A DNA stretch of 5,377 bases from Verrucomicrobia subdivision 6 bacterium BACL9 MAG-120507-bin52 (GCA_001438005.1 LIBO01000084.1:1-5377), one strand, 5' to 3'; positions 1-4,661 are shown, counted from the stretch's first letter. The notes: generated by a model from the letters alone, not told the origin. Translations and numbers: made by a program.

Positions 1-194
1 TGCTTTTCCACCTCCATGCGGACGGTTTCCAGATCGAGCCCCATCTTCTGTAAAACATTTACGGCCACACCTTGGCCCAATTTAATCAGACCGAGGAGAA
101 TGTGTTCGGTGCCCACATAGTTGTGGTTAAAGCGGTCCGCCTCCTTGCGAGCGAGGGCGAGGACCTGTTGCGCACGTGGGGTGAAATTATTCAC
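1..194 (-). CDS. clpC: ClpC-type AAA+ unfoldase, N-terminal fragment (runs off window start)
   Basis: ClpC is a hexameric Hsp100/ClpB-family unfoldase that feeds substrates to the ClpP protease in the cytoplasm. The window holds its first 64 codons, read from a GTG start at 194 (NNFTPRAQQVLALARKEA...). The segment is the first Clp N-terminal repeat, with the signature VGTEHILLGLI at about residues 27-37. Glu30 in GTEH aligns with Glu32 of Bacillus subtilis ClpC, one of the two residues known to bind phosphoarginine; the second lies outside the window. The gene follows mcsB by 24 bp in the same frame and on the same strand, so it is almost surely in its operon and its product is the reader of McsB marks. 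An in-frame stop (the mcsB stop at 219-221) limits the start region, and no ATG lies between, so GTG is the best start; the Shine-Dalgarno match upstream is poor. The AAA+ modules are not visible, so ClpC rather than another Clp_N protein is inferred from the sequence style and the mcsB neighbour. Confidence 0.93.
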   Translation of the reverse strand, partial: MNNFTPRAQQVLALARKEADRFNHNYVGTEHILLGLIKLGQGVAVNVLQKMGLDLETVRMEVEK

Positions 195-218
195 AGAATA
201 TAGTTTAACCCAAATCGG

Positions 219-1295
219 TTAGAGGTGCAATTTGCGCATGGCGGGTTCAGCCACCCCTTTGAGCTTTTCCCGCAGGAGATCGGCTCGGAAAGCGTCGCGC
301 TCTTCCGCCCCGAGTTTTTTCTGGGAAGCTTGCTGGAGATGGGCGGGTTGCGTGGTGATGAGGAGAGCGTCCAGCTTCGGCTTGATGGCCGCGGGAAGGA
401 GAGAGAGATCGGCGGCCAGGCGGAGCAAGCTGAGAAGGTTGAGGGCTTCCTTGGAGGAGATCGAGTAGGAGTGAAGGACGATTCCGTAGGAGCGACCCAC
501 TTGATCGCCCAACATACGGGCTTTTTCCTGGATGAGCTTCTGGCGGGCGTTATTTTCCAGTTCCGTCAGCTGGCGGACCACCTTGATCAGGCGATCTAAA
601 ATTTGCCGCTCCGATTCGCCCAGTGTGGTCTGGTTCGAAATTTGAAAAAGGTTGCCGAGGGCTTCGGTGCCCTCGCCATATAGACCGCGGACGGCGAGGC
701 CGAGTTGATTGACCGATTTGATGACCTGGTTGATCTGCTCGCCCAGAACGAGGCCGGGAAGGTGGAGCATGGCGGAGGCGCGCATGCCGGTTCCGACATT
801 AGTGGGGCAGGCGGTGAGGTAGCCGAGGGTGGGGGAAAAAGAGAACTCGAGCTTATCCTCGAGCGCGGTGTCCAACTTGTCGGCCGCCTCCCATGCTTCG
901 AGAAGTTGAAAGCCGGGGCGCAGGGCTTGCAGTCGAATATGATCCTCCTCGTTGATCATGACGGAGAGGGATTCGTCCCCATTCACCACCAAGCCGCTGC
1001 CGGCATTTTTGGCGGCATGTTCTCGGCTGATGAGATGCTTTTCGACTAAGAGCTGTTTGTCCAGCGGGGTGAGTGTCTCCATGGCCACGGCAACTTTGGC
1101 GGGGCGCATGGCCGCGATGTCGGCCACCGCGGGCTGGATCGTTTCCAAAAGTTTCAAGCGATCCGCTTTTTTCAGCCAGCCCGGAAAGGCAAAATGTTTT
1201 ACATTACGAGCCAGGCGAACCCGGCTGGTGATGACGATTCCCGGATCAGTTTCCGGGGCAGGAGTGGCGGAGGAGTGACCGTTTTCCGCTTTCAT
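219..1295 (-). CDS. mcsB: Protein-arginine kinase McsB
   Basis: McsB is a phosphagen-kinase-fold enzyme that transfers phosphate from ATP to arginine side chains of proteins, marking them for ClpC-ClpP degradation. The 358-residue product has the usual family length. Visible motifs in order are SRVRLARN (24-31), the catalytic-loop NEEDH (115-119), CPTNVGTG followed by RASAM (163-174), and GLYGEGTEALGN (204-215). The C-terminal motif RDAFRA (333-338) matches RDxxRA, the allosteric phosphoarginine receptor of McsB, so this is the protein kinase and not a creatine or arginine kinase. I chose the ATG at 1295. An in-frame TTG at 1331 would add 12 non-conserved residues, but that triplet is the start of an excellent -35 box. 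The gene is the first of an operon with clpC (24-bp gap) and is divergent from an Rrf2 regulator gene. The activator McsA and the repressor CtsR, often adjacent in Firmicutes, are not here, and I see no CtsR-type heptad repeat upstream. Confidence 0.96.
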   Translation of the reverse strand: MKAENGHSSATPAPETDPGIVITSRVRLARNVKHFAFPGWLKKADRLKLLETIQPAVADIAAMRPAKVAVAMETLTPLDKQLLVEKHLISREHAAKNAGSGLVVNGDESLSVMINEEDHIRLQALRPGFQLLEAWEAADKLDTALEDKLEFSFSPTLGYLTACPTNVGTGMRASAMLHLPGLVLGEQINQVIKSVNQLGLAVRGLYGEGTEALGNLFQISNQTTLGESERQILDRLIKVVRQLTELENNARQKLIQEKARMLGDQVGRSYGIVLHSYSISSKEALNLLSLLRLAADLSLLPAAIKPKLDALLITTQPAHLQQASQKKLGAEERDAFRADLLREKLKGVAEPAMRKLHL

Positions 1296-1302
1296 GGATT
1301 TT

Positions 1303-1331
1303 AGAATACAATCGGTTGGTGGGCTTGGCAA
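1303..1331 (-). promoter_or_regulatory. Predicted sigma70 promoter of mcsB-clpC, leaderless geometry
   Basis: On the minus strand TTGCCA (1331-1326, 5 of 6 to the -35 consensus) is followed after exactly 17 bp by TATTCT (1308-1303, 4 of 6 to the -10 consensus). Only seven bases, AAAATCC, separate the -10 box from the mcsB ATG at 1295. A transcript starting the usual 6-8 bases after the -10 box would therefore begin at or within two bases of the start codon. No Shine-Dalgarno sequence is present, which fits a leaderless mRNA. The boxes are seen directly; activity is inferred. Confidence 0.6.
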
Positions 1332-1337
1332 CGGGTT

Positions 1338-1349
1338 GCGCGGAAGCGC
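1338..1349. repeat. Short GC-rich inverted repeat between mcsB and the Rrf2 gene
   Basis: GCGC-GGAA-GCGC is a perfect 4-bp-arm inverted repeat near the middle of the 91-bp divergent intergenic region. It lies 7 bp upstream of the mcsB -35 box and just before the TTGACG that could serve the Rrf2 gene. The position would suit an operator for the divergent regulator, but the arms are short, GCGC is itself palindromic, and it does not resemble a published Rrf2-family site that I can identify. Confidence 0.25.
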
Positions 1350-1352
1350 GTG

Positions 1353-1381
1353 TTGACGAAGCGAATAACCCTCGAGACGAT
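1353..1381 (+). promoter_or_regulatory. Weak candidate promoter for the Rrf2 gene
   Basis: TTGACG (1353-1358, 5 of 6 to the -35 consensus) is followed after 17 bp by GACGAT (1376-1381, only 3 of 6 to the -10 consensus) and then by five G residues and the ATG at 1387. The spacing is right, but the -10 match is poor, so this is a tentative call. The GGGGG next to the ATG is also too close to be a normal ribosome-binding site. Confidence 0.22.
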
Positions 1382-1386
1382 GGGGG

Positions 1387-1824
1387 ATGGCCGCAACCCG
1401 TACCAGTGACTATGCCGTGAGGGCACTGGTGGCTTTGGCGCTGGACGGGGAGAGTGGCGGGGTCAAGAGGGCGGCAGCCTTGGCTCAGATTTCGGGCACC
1501 CCGGGAAAATTTATGGAGCAAGTTTTGCGATGGCTGCGGCAGGGAGGATTCGTCGTCAGTCGCCGGGGATCGGGGGGTGGGTATGAGTTGGCGCGACCAC
1601 CCGAGAAGATTCGCATGAGTGAGGTAGTGGCTTGGGTGGATGGCGAGGGGCAGGGTCGGGTCGACGGCAGGACGGATGCGGTGGGGGAGGTTTGGGGAAA
1701 ATTGCGTAAAGATGCGGCCAGTGCGGCCAGTAAAGTTTTTGCGGAAGAGACGTTGGCCCGTTTGGCCGAGCGGGTCCGGGCGAAGATGGCGGCCAAGGGC
1801 AGAACAACCGAATATCAGATTTAA
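1387..1824 (+). CDS. Rrf2-family transcriptional regulator without cysteines
   Basis: This 145-residue protein is a winged-helix DNA-binding regulator of the Rrf2 family (IscR, NsrR, CymR relatives), acting as a cytoplasmic dimer. The family N-terminus TSDYAVRALVALAL (6-19) places the start firmly at ATG 1387, with Asp8-Tyr9 at the usual distance from Met1. A recognition-helix region (about 36-52) is followed by the wing RRGSGGGYELARPP (59-72) and a C-terminal dimerisation helix (about 100-137). The protein has no cysteine at all, so the three-Cys iron-sulfur ligand set of IscR, NsrR and RsrR is absent; it must sense something else or act through a partner protein, as CymR does with CysK. It is divergent from mcsB (91 bp between starts) and 48 bp upstream of the rhomboid gene on the same strand. 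Control of either neighbour, or itself, is possible but unproven. The C-terminal half contains a small alanine/serine-rich duplication (AASAAS). Confidence 0.9.
   Translation: MAATRTSDYAVRALVALALDGESGGVKRAAALAQISGTPGKFMEQVLRWLRQGGFVVSRRGSGGGYELARPPEKIRMSEVVAWVDGEGQGRVDGRTDAVGEVWGKLRKDAASAASKVFAEETLARLAERVRAKMAAKGRTTEYQI
1713..1730 (+). repeat. Tandem 9-bp duplication inside the Rrf2 gene
   Basis: TGCGGCCAG occurs twice in perfect tandem, giving the in-frame peptide AASAAS (about residues 110-115) in the dimerisation helix. The unit length is a multiple of three, so a slippage event would keep the frame. It may simply reflect alanine-rich helix composition. Confidence 0.5.
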
Positions 1825-1835
1825 AGGGGCACGAC

Positions 1836-1864
1836 TTGCTCCGCCCGCAATTCCGTTTCATAAT
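1836..1864 (+). promoter_or_regulatory. Candidate internal promoter before the rhomboid gene
   Basis: In the 48-bp gap after the Rrf2 gene, TTGCTC (1836-1841, 3 of 6) is followed after 17 bp by CATAAT (1859-1864, 5 of 6 to TATAAT). Eight bases then lead to the ATG at 1873, again placing the likely transcript start at the start codon. No Shine-Dalgarno sequence is found within 15 bases of that ATG; the nearest, AAAGGGG at about 1823-1829, is too far away. The -10 box is good and the -35 box weak. Confidence 0.38.
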
Positions 1865-1872
1865 CACCAACT

Positions 1873-2724
1873 ATGGCTTGGGGAAATTCTTGGAATCGCT
1901 GGGAAGGGGCGGAGGGGCCAATTTTTACGATTGGGCAACTTCGCGTGGATTTGACGATGTTGCTGGTGGGGGTGCACACCTTGGCGATGGTGCTGGGGGC
2001 GGTGGCAACGGCGGCGGGTTTAGGGGCGTGGGCAGCGGTGGGCGTATTTTCCCCCTCCCAGATGGCCGAAGGCCATGTCTGGACCTTGCTGACCTATCCG
2101 TTTGTGCACGACATTCGGCAGGAGGGGATCTGGTTTGCTTTAGAGATGTTGATGTTTTTCTGGTTTGGGCGTGAGGTGGAGTCGGCGATCGGTCGCAAGG
2201 CGTTGGGGTTGCTCTATACCGCTCTGGTCGTGGGCCCAGCGTTGCTTTTGCTGGGGGTGGCCCCGTGGTTAGGGGCTTCCGTATTGGTGGGATCGGGCAC
2301 GATCCACTTTGCTATCTTTTTGGCTTTTTGCGCTCTGCACCCTGCGGCGCAGTTCTTCTTCGGGCTCTCGGCCCGGTGGGTGGGTTGGGTTTTGCTGGCG
2401 ATCTACAGTCTGACTTACTTTGCCGGACGCAACTGGTCGGGGGGGATTCAGCTTTGGGTGACGGCGATGATCGCGGTGGGTTGGGTGCGGGCGGGTGGTG
2501 TTTCGTGGCCGAAACTATCTTTCACGAAAAGCAGCCGAGGTGGCGGGAAAAAGAAAGCGCCGCCAAAAAAGACGGGGTTGGTCGTCTTGGAAAAGGTAGA
2601 TCCGATTTTGGAGAAGATCTCGCGGGAAGGGATGGGTTCCTTGTCGGCGGCGGAAAAGAAGCTTTTAGAAGAGGCGAGGAATAAGTTGATGCAGAAAGAT
2701 CGACCGCGTGGGTCGGTGCGTTGA
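1873..2724 (+). CDS. Rhomboid-fold integral membrane protein, probable pseudoprotease
   Basis: The 283-residue product has a rhomboid-like core of about six membrane segments (roughly 27-50, 85-98, 111-133, 136-155, 159-184 and 190-207). Landmarks include GHVWTLLTYPFVH (67-79), a conserved GREVESAIG after segment 2 (99-107), and VGSG (139-142) at the start of segment 4, where rhomboid proteases carry the nucleophile serine (GxSG). Ser141 could be that residue. However, segment 6 reads NWSGGIQLW where active rhomboids have an AHxGG histidine, and the segment-2 oxyanion Asn position is Glu91. The catalytic dyad therefore looks incomplete, and an inactive, substrate-binding role (as in iRhoms or derlins) is more likely than proteolysis. 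After the membrane core comes a basic linker (222-233, rich in Lys) and a soluble helical tail, VDPILEKISREGMGSLSAAE (242-261) and beyond, a tail type seen in some bacterial rhomboid proteins. The Nudix gene begins 6 bp after its stop, so the two are likely co-transcribed. Confidence 0.8.
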   Translation: MAWGNSWNRWEGAEGPIFTIGQLRVDLTMLLVGVHTLAMVLGAVATAAGLGAWAAVGVFSPSQMAEGHVWTLLTYPFVHDIRQEGIWFALEMLMFFWFGREVESAIGRKALGLLYTALVVGPALLLLGVAPWLGASVLVGSGTIHFAIFLAFCALHPAAQFFFGLSARWVGWVLLAIYSLTYFAGRNWSGGIQLWVTAMIAVGWVRAGGVSWPKLSFTKSSRGGGKKKAPPKKTGLVVLEKVDPILEKISREGMGSLSAAEKKLLEEARNKLMQKDRPRGSVR

Positions 2725-2730
2725 TTGGGC

Positions 2731-3240
2731 ATGACGCTTTCGGCCCGCCCGAAGGAGGCATCGGAACGAGTGGACGGGGCGGAGTGGAAACCGAGGGAGA
2801 GAGGAGTGCTCTGCTTTGTGGTGAAGGCTGGGAAGATTTTACTGATCGAAAAAAAGAGAGGTTTGGGCGCGGGAAAAGTGAATGGGCCGGGAGGGAGGAT
2901 CGAGGCGGGGGAAACGGACGAGCAGGCGGCGGTGAGAGAGACGCAGGAGGAGGTGGGCATCACCCCGACGGGAGTGGAATGGGCGGGGGAACTCCGGTTT
3001 CAATTTCGGGATGGGTACTCCCTGCAGTGCACCGTGTATCGGGCGAGTGGGTGGCAGGGGGAGTTGATGGAGACGGAGGAGGCGAAGCCTTTTTGGATGG
3101 GAACGAATCAGATTCCGTATGAGCGGATGTGGGCGGATGACGTGAAGTGGATGCCAAGACTCTTGGCGGGGGAAAAATTTCGGGGCTGGTTTGAGTTCGA
3201 GGGGGATCGGATGGAGTGGTTCCGAATGGAGCCAGCATGA
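2731..3240 (+). CDS. MTH1-like Nudix hydrolase (oxidised purine nucleotide sanitation)
   Basis: This Nudix protein probably hydrolyses oxidised purine nucleoside triphosphates such as 8-oxo-dGTP or 2-hydroxy-dATP to monophosphates, preventing mutagenic incorporation. A full Nudix box is present: G55-x5-E61-x7-R69-E-T-x-E73-E74-x-G76-I77, which binds the catalytic metal. Beyond the box the match is to human MTH1 over most of its length: KKRGLGAGKVNGPGG (41-55) against the MTH1 segment KKRGFGAGRWNGFGG, then IPYERMWADDVKWMP (128-142) and KFRGWFEFEGD (149-159). Asn51, Trp134, Asp136 and Asp137 align with MTH1 Asn33, Trp117, Asp119 and Asp120, the base-recognition residues. Phe27 and Trp32 of MTH1 are Leu45 and Val50 here. 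From ATG 2731 the product is 169 residues. An in-frame GTG at 2770 behind a perfect AAGGAGG gives 156 residues, the length of human MTH1, and is a serious alternative. Its stop overlaps the epimerase start. Confidence 0.9.
   Translation: MTLSARPKEASERVDGAEWKPRERGVLCFVVKAGKILLIEKKRGLGAGKVNGPGGRIEAGETDEQAAVRETQEEVGITPTGVEWAGELRFQFRDGYSLQCTVYRASGWQGELMETEEAKPFWMGTNQIPYERMWADDVKWMPRLLAGEKFRGWFEFEGDRMEWFRMEPA
2752..2758 (+). promoter_or_regulatory. Strong Shine-Dalgarno-like site supporting an internal GTG start of the Nudix gene
   Basis: AAGGAGG is a full anti-16S match lying 11 bases before an in-frame GTG at 2770. In contrast, the ATG at 2731 has no good site upstream. If used, translation would begin at residue 14 of the longer form and skip only non-conserved sequence. 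The spacing is slightly long, and the site also encodes Pro-Lys-Glu-Ala, so it could be chance. Confidence 0.4.
3228..3231 (+). promoter_or_regulatory. Ribosome-binding site fixing the epimerase start
   Basis: GGAG ends five bases before the ATG at 3237, inside the last codons of the Nudix gene. Together with the ATGA overlap it favours this start over the in-frame GTG at 3216, which would add seven residues ahead of the Rossmann-fold strand. Confidence 0.65.
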
Positions 3241-4250
3241 GCCGGCGGGTATTGGTCACGGGAGCGGCGGGTTTTATTGGATATCATCTGAGCGAGCGAC
3301 TGCTGCAGCAGGGGGACGAGGTGGTGGGGTTAGATAATTTGAACGACTACTATGAAGTGAGCTTGAAGGAGGCCCGGTTGGCGCGGTTGAGGAAAAGTGC
3401 AGGATTTCAATTCCGGAAGGCTGATTTGGGAGACCGAACTGGGGTAGAGAAAATTTGGAGCGAGGTAAAACCCGAGGTGGTAGTGCATTTGGCCGCACAG
3501 GCGGGGGTGCGCTATAGCCTGACTCATCCGCACACCTATGCGCGGAGTAATCTGGATGGAATGTTAGATGTGCTGGAGGCGTGTCGGGCGGAGAGGACAC
3601 CCCATTTGATCTTTGCCAGCTCCAGCTCGGTCTATGGGCTGAACCAAGGCATGCCCTTTTCGGAAAGAGACAATGTGGATCATCCCATTTCGTTGTATGC
3701 AGCGACGAAAAAGGCGAATGAGTTGATGGCGCACGCCTATGCCCACCTGTACGGAATTCCGTGTACGGGCTTACGATTCTTTACGGTGTATGGTCCGTGG
3801 GGAAGGCCCGATATGGCGTACTACAAGTTTACGCAGGCGATTTTGGAGGGGAGGGAAATTGAGCTTTTTGGCGAAGGGACCATGAGGAGAGATTTCACTT
3901 ACGTGGATGACATTGTGGAGGGGATTGTGCGATTGACGAAAAAGCCGGCGGAGGGCAATCCGAAATGGGATGGAAAGGAGCCCGACCCAGCGACCAGTCC
4001 TGCCCCGTATCGAATTTACAATATCGGGAACAGTGAGCCGGTGGAGCTGAGTCGGTTTGTCCGGGCGATTGAGTCGGCCACGGGCAAAAAGGCAAAAGTG
4101 GTGATGAAGCCGATTCCAGCAGGCGACGTTCTCGCCACCGCGGCGAAAGTGGACGACTTAGGGGAGGCAGTGGGCTTTCGACCCAAGACCTCGATTGAGG
4201 ACGGGATCAAAAACTTCGTGGAATGGTATCGGTCTTACTGCGGAAAATAA
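3237..4250 (+). CDS. UDP-glucuronate 4-epimerase (extended SDR family)
   Basis: The enzyme interconverts UDP-glucuronate and UDP-galacturonate (LpsL/CapI/GAE type), giving precursors for capsule, lipopolysaccharide or other surface glycans, in the cytoplasm with bound NAD. The 337-residue product has the standard length. Visible elements are the NAD-binding GAAGFIG (9-15), acidic Asp33 after strand 2, HLAAQAGVRYS (84-94), SSSSVYG (128-134), the catalytic YAATK with Tyr154 and Lys158, and RFFTVYGPWGRPDMA (180-194). The stretches DHPISLYAATKKANELMAHAY and GPWGRPDMA are typical of UDP-glucuronate 4-epimerases and argue against GalE, RmlB or GDP-mannose dehydratase. The start ATG overlaps the Nudix stop (ATGA), implying translational coupling; no other sugar-nucleotide or glycosyltransferase gene is visible nearby. 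Substrate is inferred from family motifs; related 4-epimerases acting on other UDP-sugars remain possible. Confidence 0.92.
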   Translation: MSRRVLVTGAAGFIGYHLSERLLQQGDEVVGLDNLNDYYEVSLKEARLARLRKSAGFQFRKADLGDRTGVEKIWSEVKPEVVVHLAAQAGVRYSLTHPHTYARSNLDGMLDVLEACRAERTPHLIFASSSSVYGLNQGMPFSERDNVDHPISLYAATKKANELMAHAYAHLYGIPCTGLRFFTVYGPWGRPDMAYYKFTQAILEGREIELFGEGTMRRDFTYVDDIVEGIVRLTKKPAEGNPKWDGKEPDPATSPAPYRIYNIGNSEPVELSRFVRAIESATGKKAKVVMKPIPAGDVLATAAKVDDLGEAVGFRPKTSIEDGIKNFVEWYRSYCGK

Positions 4251-4271
4251 GGGCACCGGACACAGGGGGGC

Positions 4272-4322
4272 AGGCCCAAGGGGAACCGGCCTCCTGAACC
4301 AAGGTGGTTATTTCGCTTTTTT
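4272..4322 (+). terminator. Possible terminator region between convergent genes
   Basis: Just after the epimerase stop lies an inverted repeat, AGGCC (4272-4276) and GGCCT (4288-4292) with an 11-base loop, which can be lengthened by two G-C pairs if one C bulges. A second small hairpin AACC-AAGGT-GGTT (4297-4309) precedes a run of six T (4317-4322), which overlaps the end of the convergent small gene. Neither is a textbook intrinsic terminator: the first has no close T-run and the second has only a 4-bp stem. Confidence 0.28.
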
Positions 4323-4511
4323 AAGCAGGGGAAGGCCAGTTCGCTCGTTTTCGGTCACGACGTAGCCTTCAGGGAGAGCGTCGATTGCGCCCGCGCCAGG
4401 GGCGGAGGCGAAGTAGTAAAGGGTCACGGTGGCGCCGCCTCGTAGGGTCTGTTGGCGGCTATGAAGGTAGTAGGTTTTTCCGTTCTTTTTGCTGGCGCTG
4501 CTGAATGACAT
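4308..4511 (-). CDS. Small orphan protein, 67 residues, unknown function
   Basis: A convincing small gene of no known function. The ATG at 4511 has an AGGAG site nine bases upstream, the best ribosome-binding site of the minus-strand genes, whereas an upstream in-frame GTG at 4550 adds a segment without support. The product starts MSFSSASKKNGKTYYLHSR and continues with LRGGATVTLYYFAS, AIDALPEGYVV, ENERTGLPLLKK. The pattern of KNGKTYYLHS, LRGG, a YYFA strand, LPEGY and ENxRTGLPxLKK resembles small uncharacterised proteins that I recall from several bacterial phyla, so I think it is conserved. It has no signal peptide, membrane segment or cysteine. It looks like a compact beta-rich fold ending in a basic tail, which could suit nucleic-acid or ribosome contact, but that is a guess. 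The gene is convergent to the epimerase gene and divergent from the aldo/keto reductase gene, and so is probably transcribed alone. Confidence 0.82.
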   Translation of the reverse strand: MSFSSASKKNGKTYYLHSRQQTLRGGATVTLYYFASAPGAGAIDALPEGYVVTENERTGLPLLKKAK

Positions 4512-4520
4512 AAGAGGATT

Positions 4521-4525
4521 CTCCT
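4521..4525 (-). promoter_or_regulatory. Shine-Dalgarno site of the small orphan gene
   Basis: AGGAG on the minus strand, nine bases before the ATG at 4511. It decides the start of the 67-residue form and shows that this genome does use Shine-Dalgarno initiation for some genes, in contrast to mcsB and the rhomboid gene. Confidence 0.7.
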
Positions 4526-4549
4526 TTGGTTGCGTGATCGGGATGACCA

Positions 4550-4563
4550 CAACCTGTAGGTTG
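4550..4563. repeat. Intergenic palindrome CAACCT-GT-AGGTTG
   Basis: A perfect inverted repeat with 6-bp arms and a 2-bp centre lies about 39 bp upstream of the small orphan ATG and about 105 bp upstream of the aldo/keto reductase ATG. It has the size and placement of a dimeric repressor operator or could form a small hairpin in the leader of the orphan gene. One such repeat is expected by chance in a few kilobases, so support is weak. Confidence 0.3.
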
Positions 4564-4633
4564 GGGTTTTCGGGGCATTTGAAAACTCTTTTATTTCACT
4601 TCCTCACAATTGGAACAGCGCCTTTTTCCCGAC

Positions 4634-4661
4634 TTGCGGACCTAGAGGAACGGAGCAAAAT
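4634..4661 (+). promoter_or_regulatory. Weak candidate promoter for the aldo/keto reductase gene
   Basis: TTGCGG (4634-4639, 3 of 6) is followed after 16 bp by CAAAAT (4656-4661, 4 of 6 to TATAAT) and six bases later by the ATG at 4668. No Shine-Dalgarno sequence is at normal distance; GGAG at 4652-4655 is 12 bases away. The arrangement repeats the promoter-at-ATG layout seen for mcsB, but both boxes are weak. Confidence 0.25.

Noticed and set aside
225..1278. Several plus-strand open frames of 78-124 codons opposite mcsB
   Set aside because: They lie wholly inside mcsB on the opposite strand, show no recognisable motif, and are explained by GC-rich coding sequence.
1296..1331. Longer McsB form from the in-frame TTG at 1331
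   Set aside because: It adds 12 non-conserved residues and starts exactly on the TTGCCA -35 box of the gene's own best promoter; ATG 1295 gives the family's usual length.
1296..1386. CtsR operator or CIRCE element ahead of mcsB
   Set aside because: No GGTCAAA-type direct repeat and no long CIRCE inverted repeat could be found on either strand.
1246..1870. Minus-strand open frames opposite the Rrf2 gene
   Set aside because: Proline- and serine-rich translations with no motif; shadows of the real gene on the plus strand.
1880..1917. G-run cluster at the start of the rhomboid gene as a G-quadruplex
   Set aside because: Only three runs of three or more G are close together; the fourth is about 17 bases away, beyond usual loop lengths. 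G-rich runs are common in all plus-strand genes here.
2884..2911. G-run cluster at the Nudix box as a G-quadruplex
   Set aside because: The last loop would be about 11 bases and the runs encode the conserved GPGGRIEAGE residues, which explains them.
2448..2963. A 171-codon minus-strand frame across the rhomboid-Nudix junction
   Set aside because: Low-complexity Ser/Pro/Phe-rich translation antisense to two well-supported genes.
3216..3236. Longer epimerase form from the in-frame GTG at 3216
   Set aside because: ATG 3237 has a GGAG site at the right distance, an ATGA overlap with the upstream stop, and places the Rossmann strand at the usual distance from Met1.
4512..4550. Longer small-protein form from a GTG at 4550
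   Set aside because: The ATG at 4511 has the AGGAG site; the extra residues lie over the ribosome-binding site and look non-coding.
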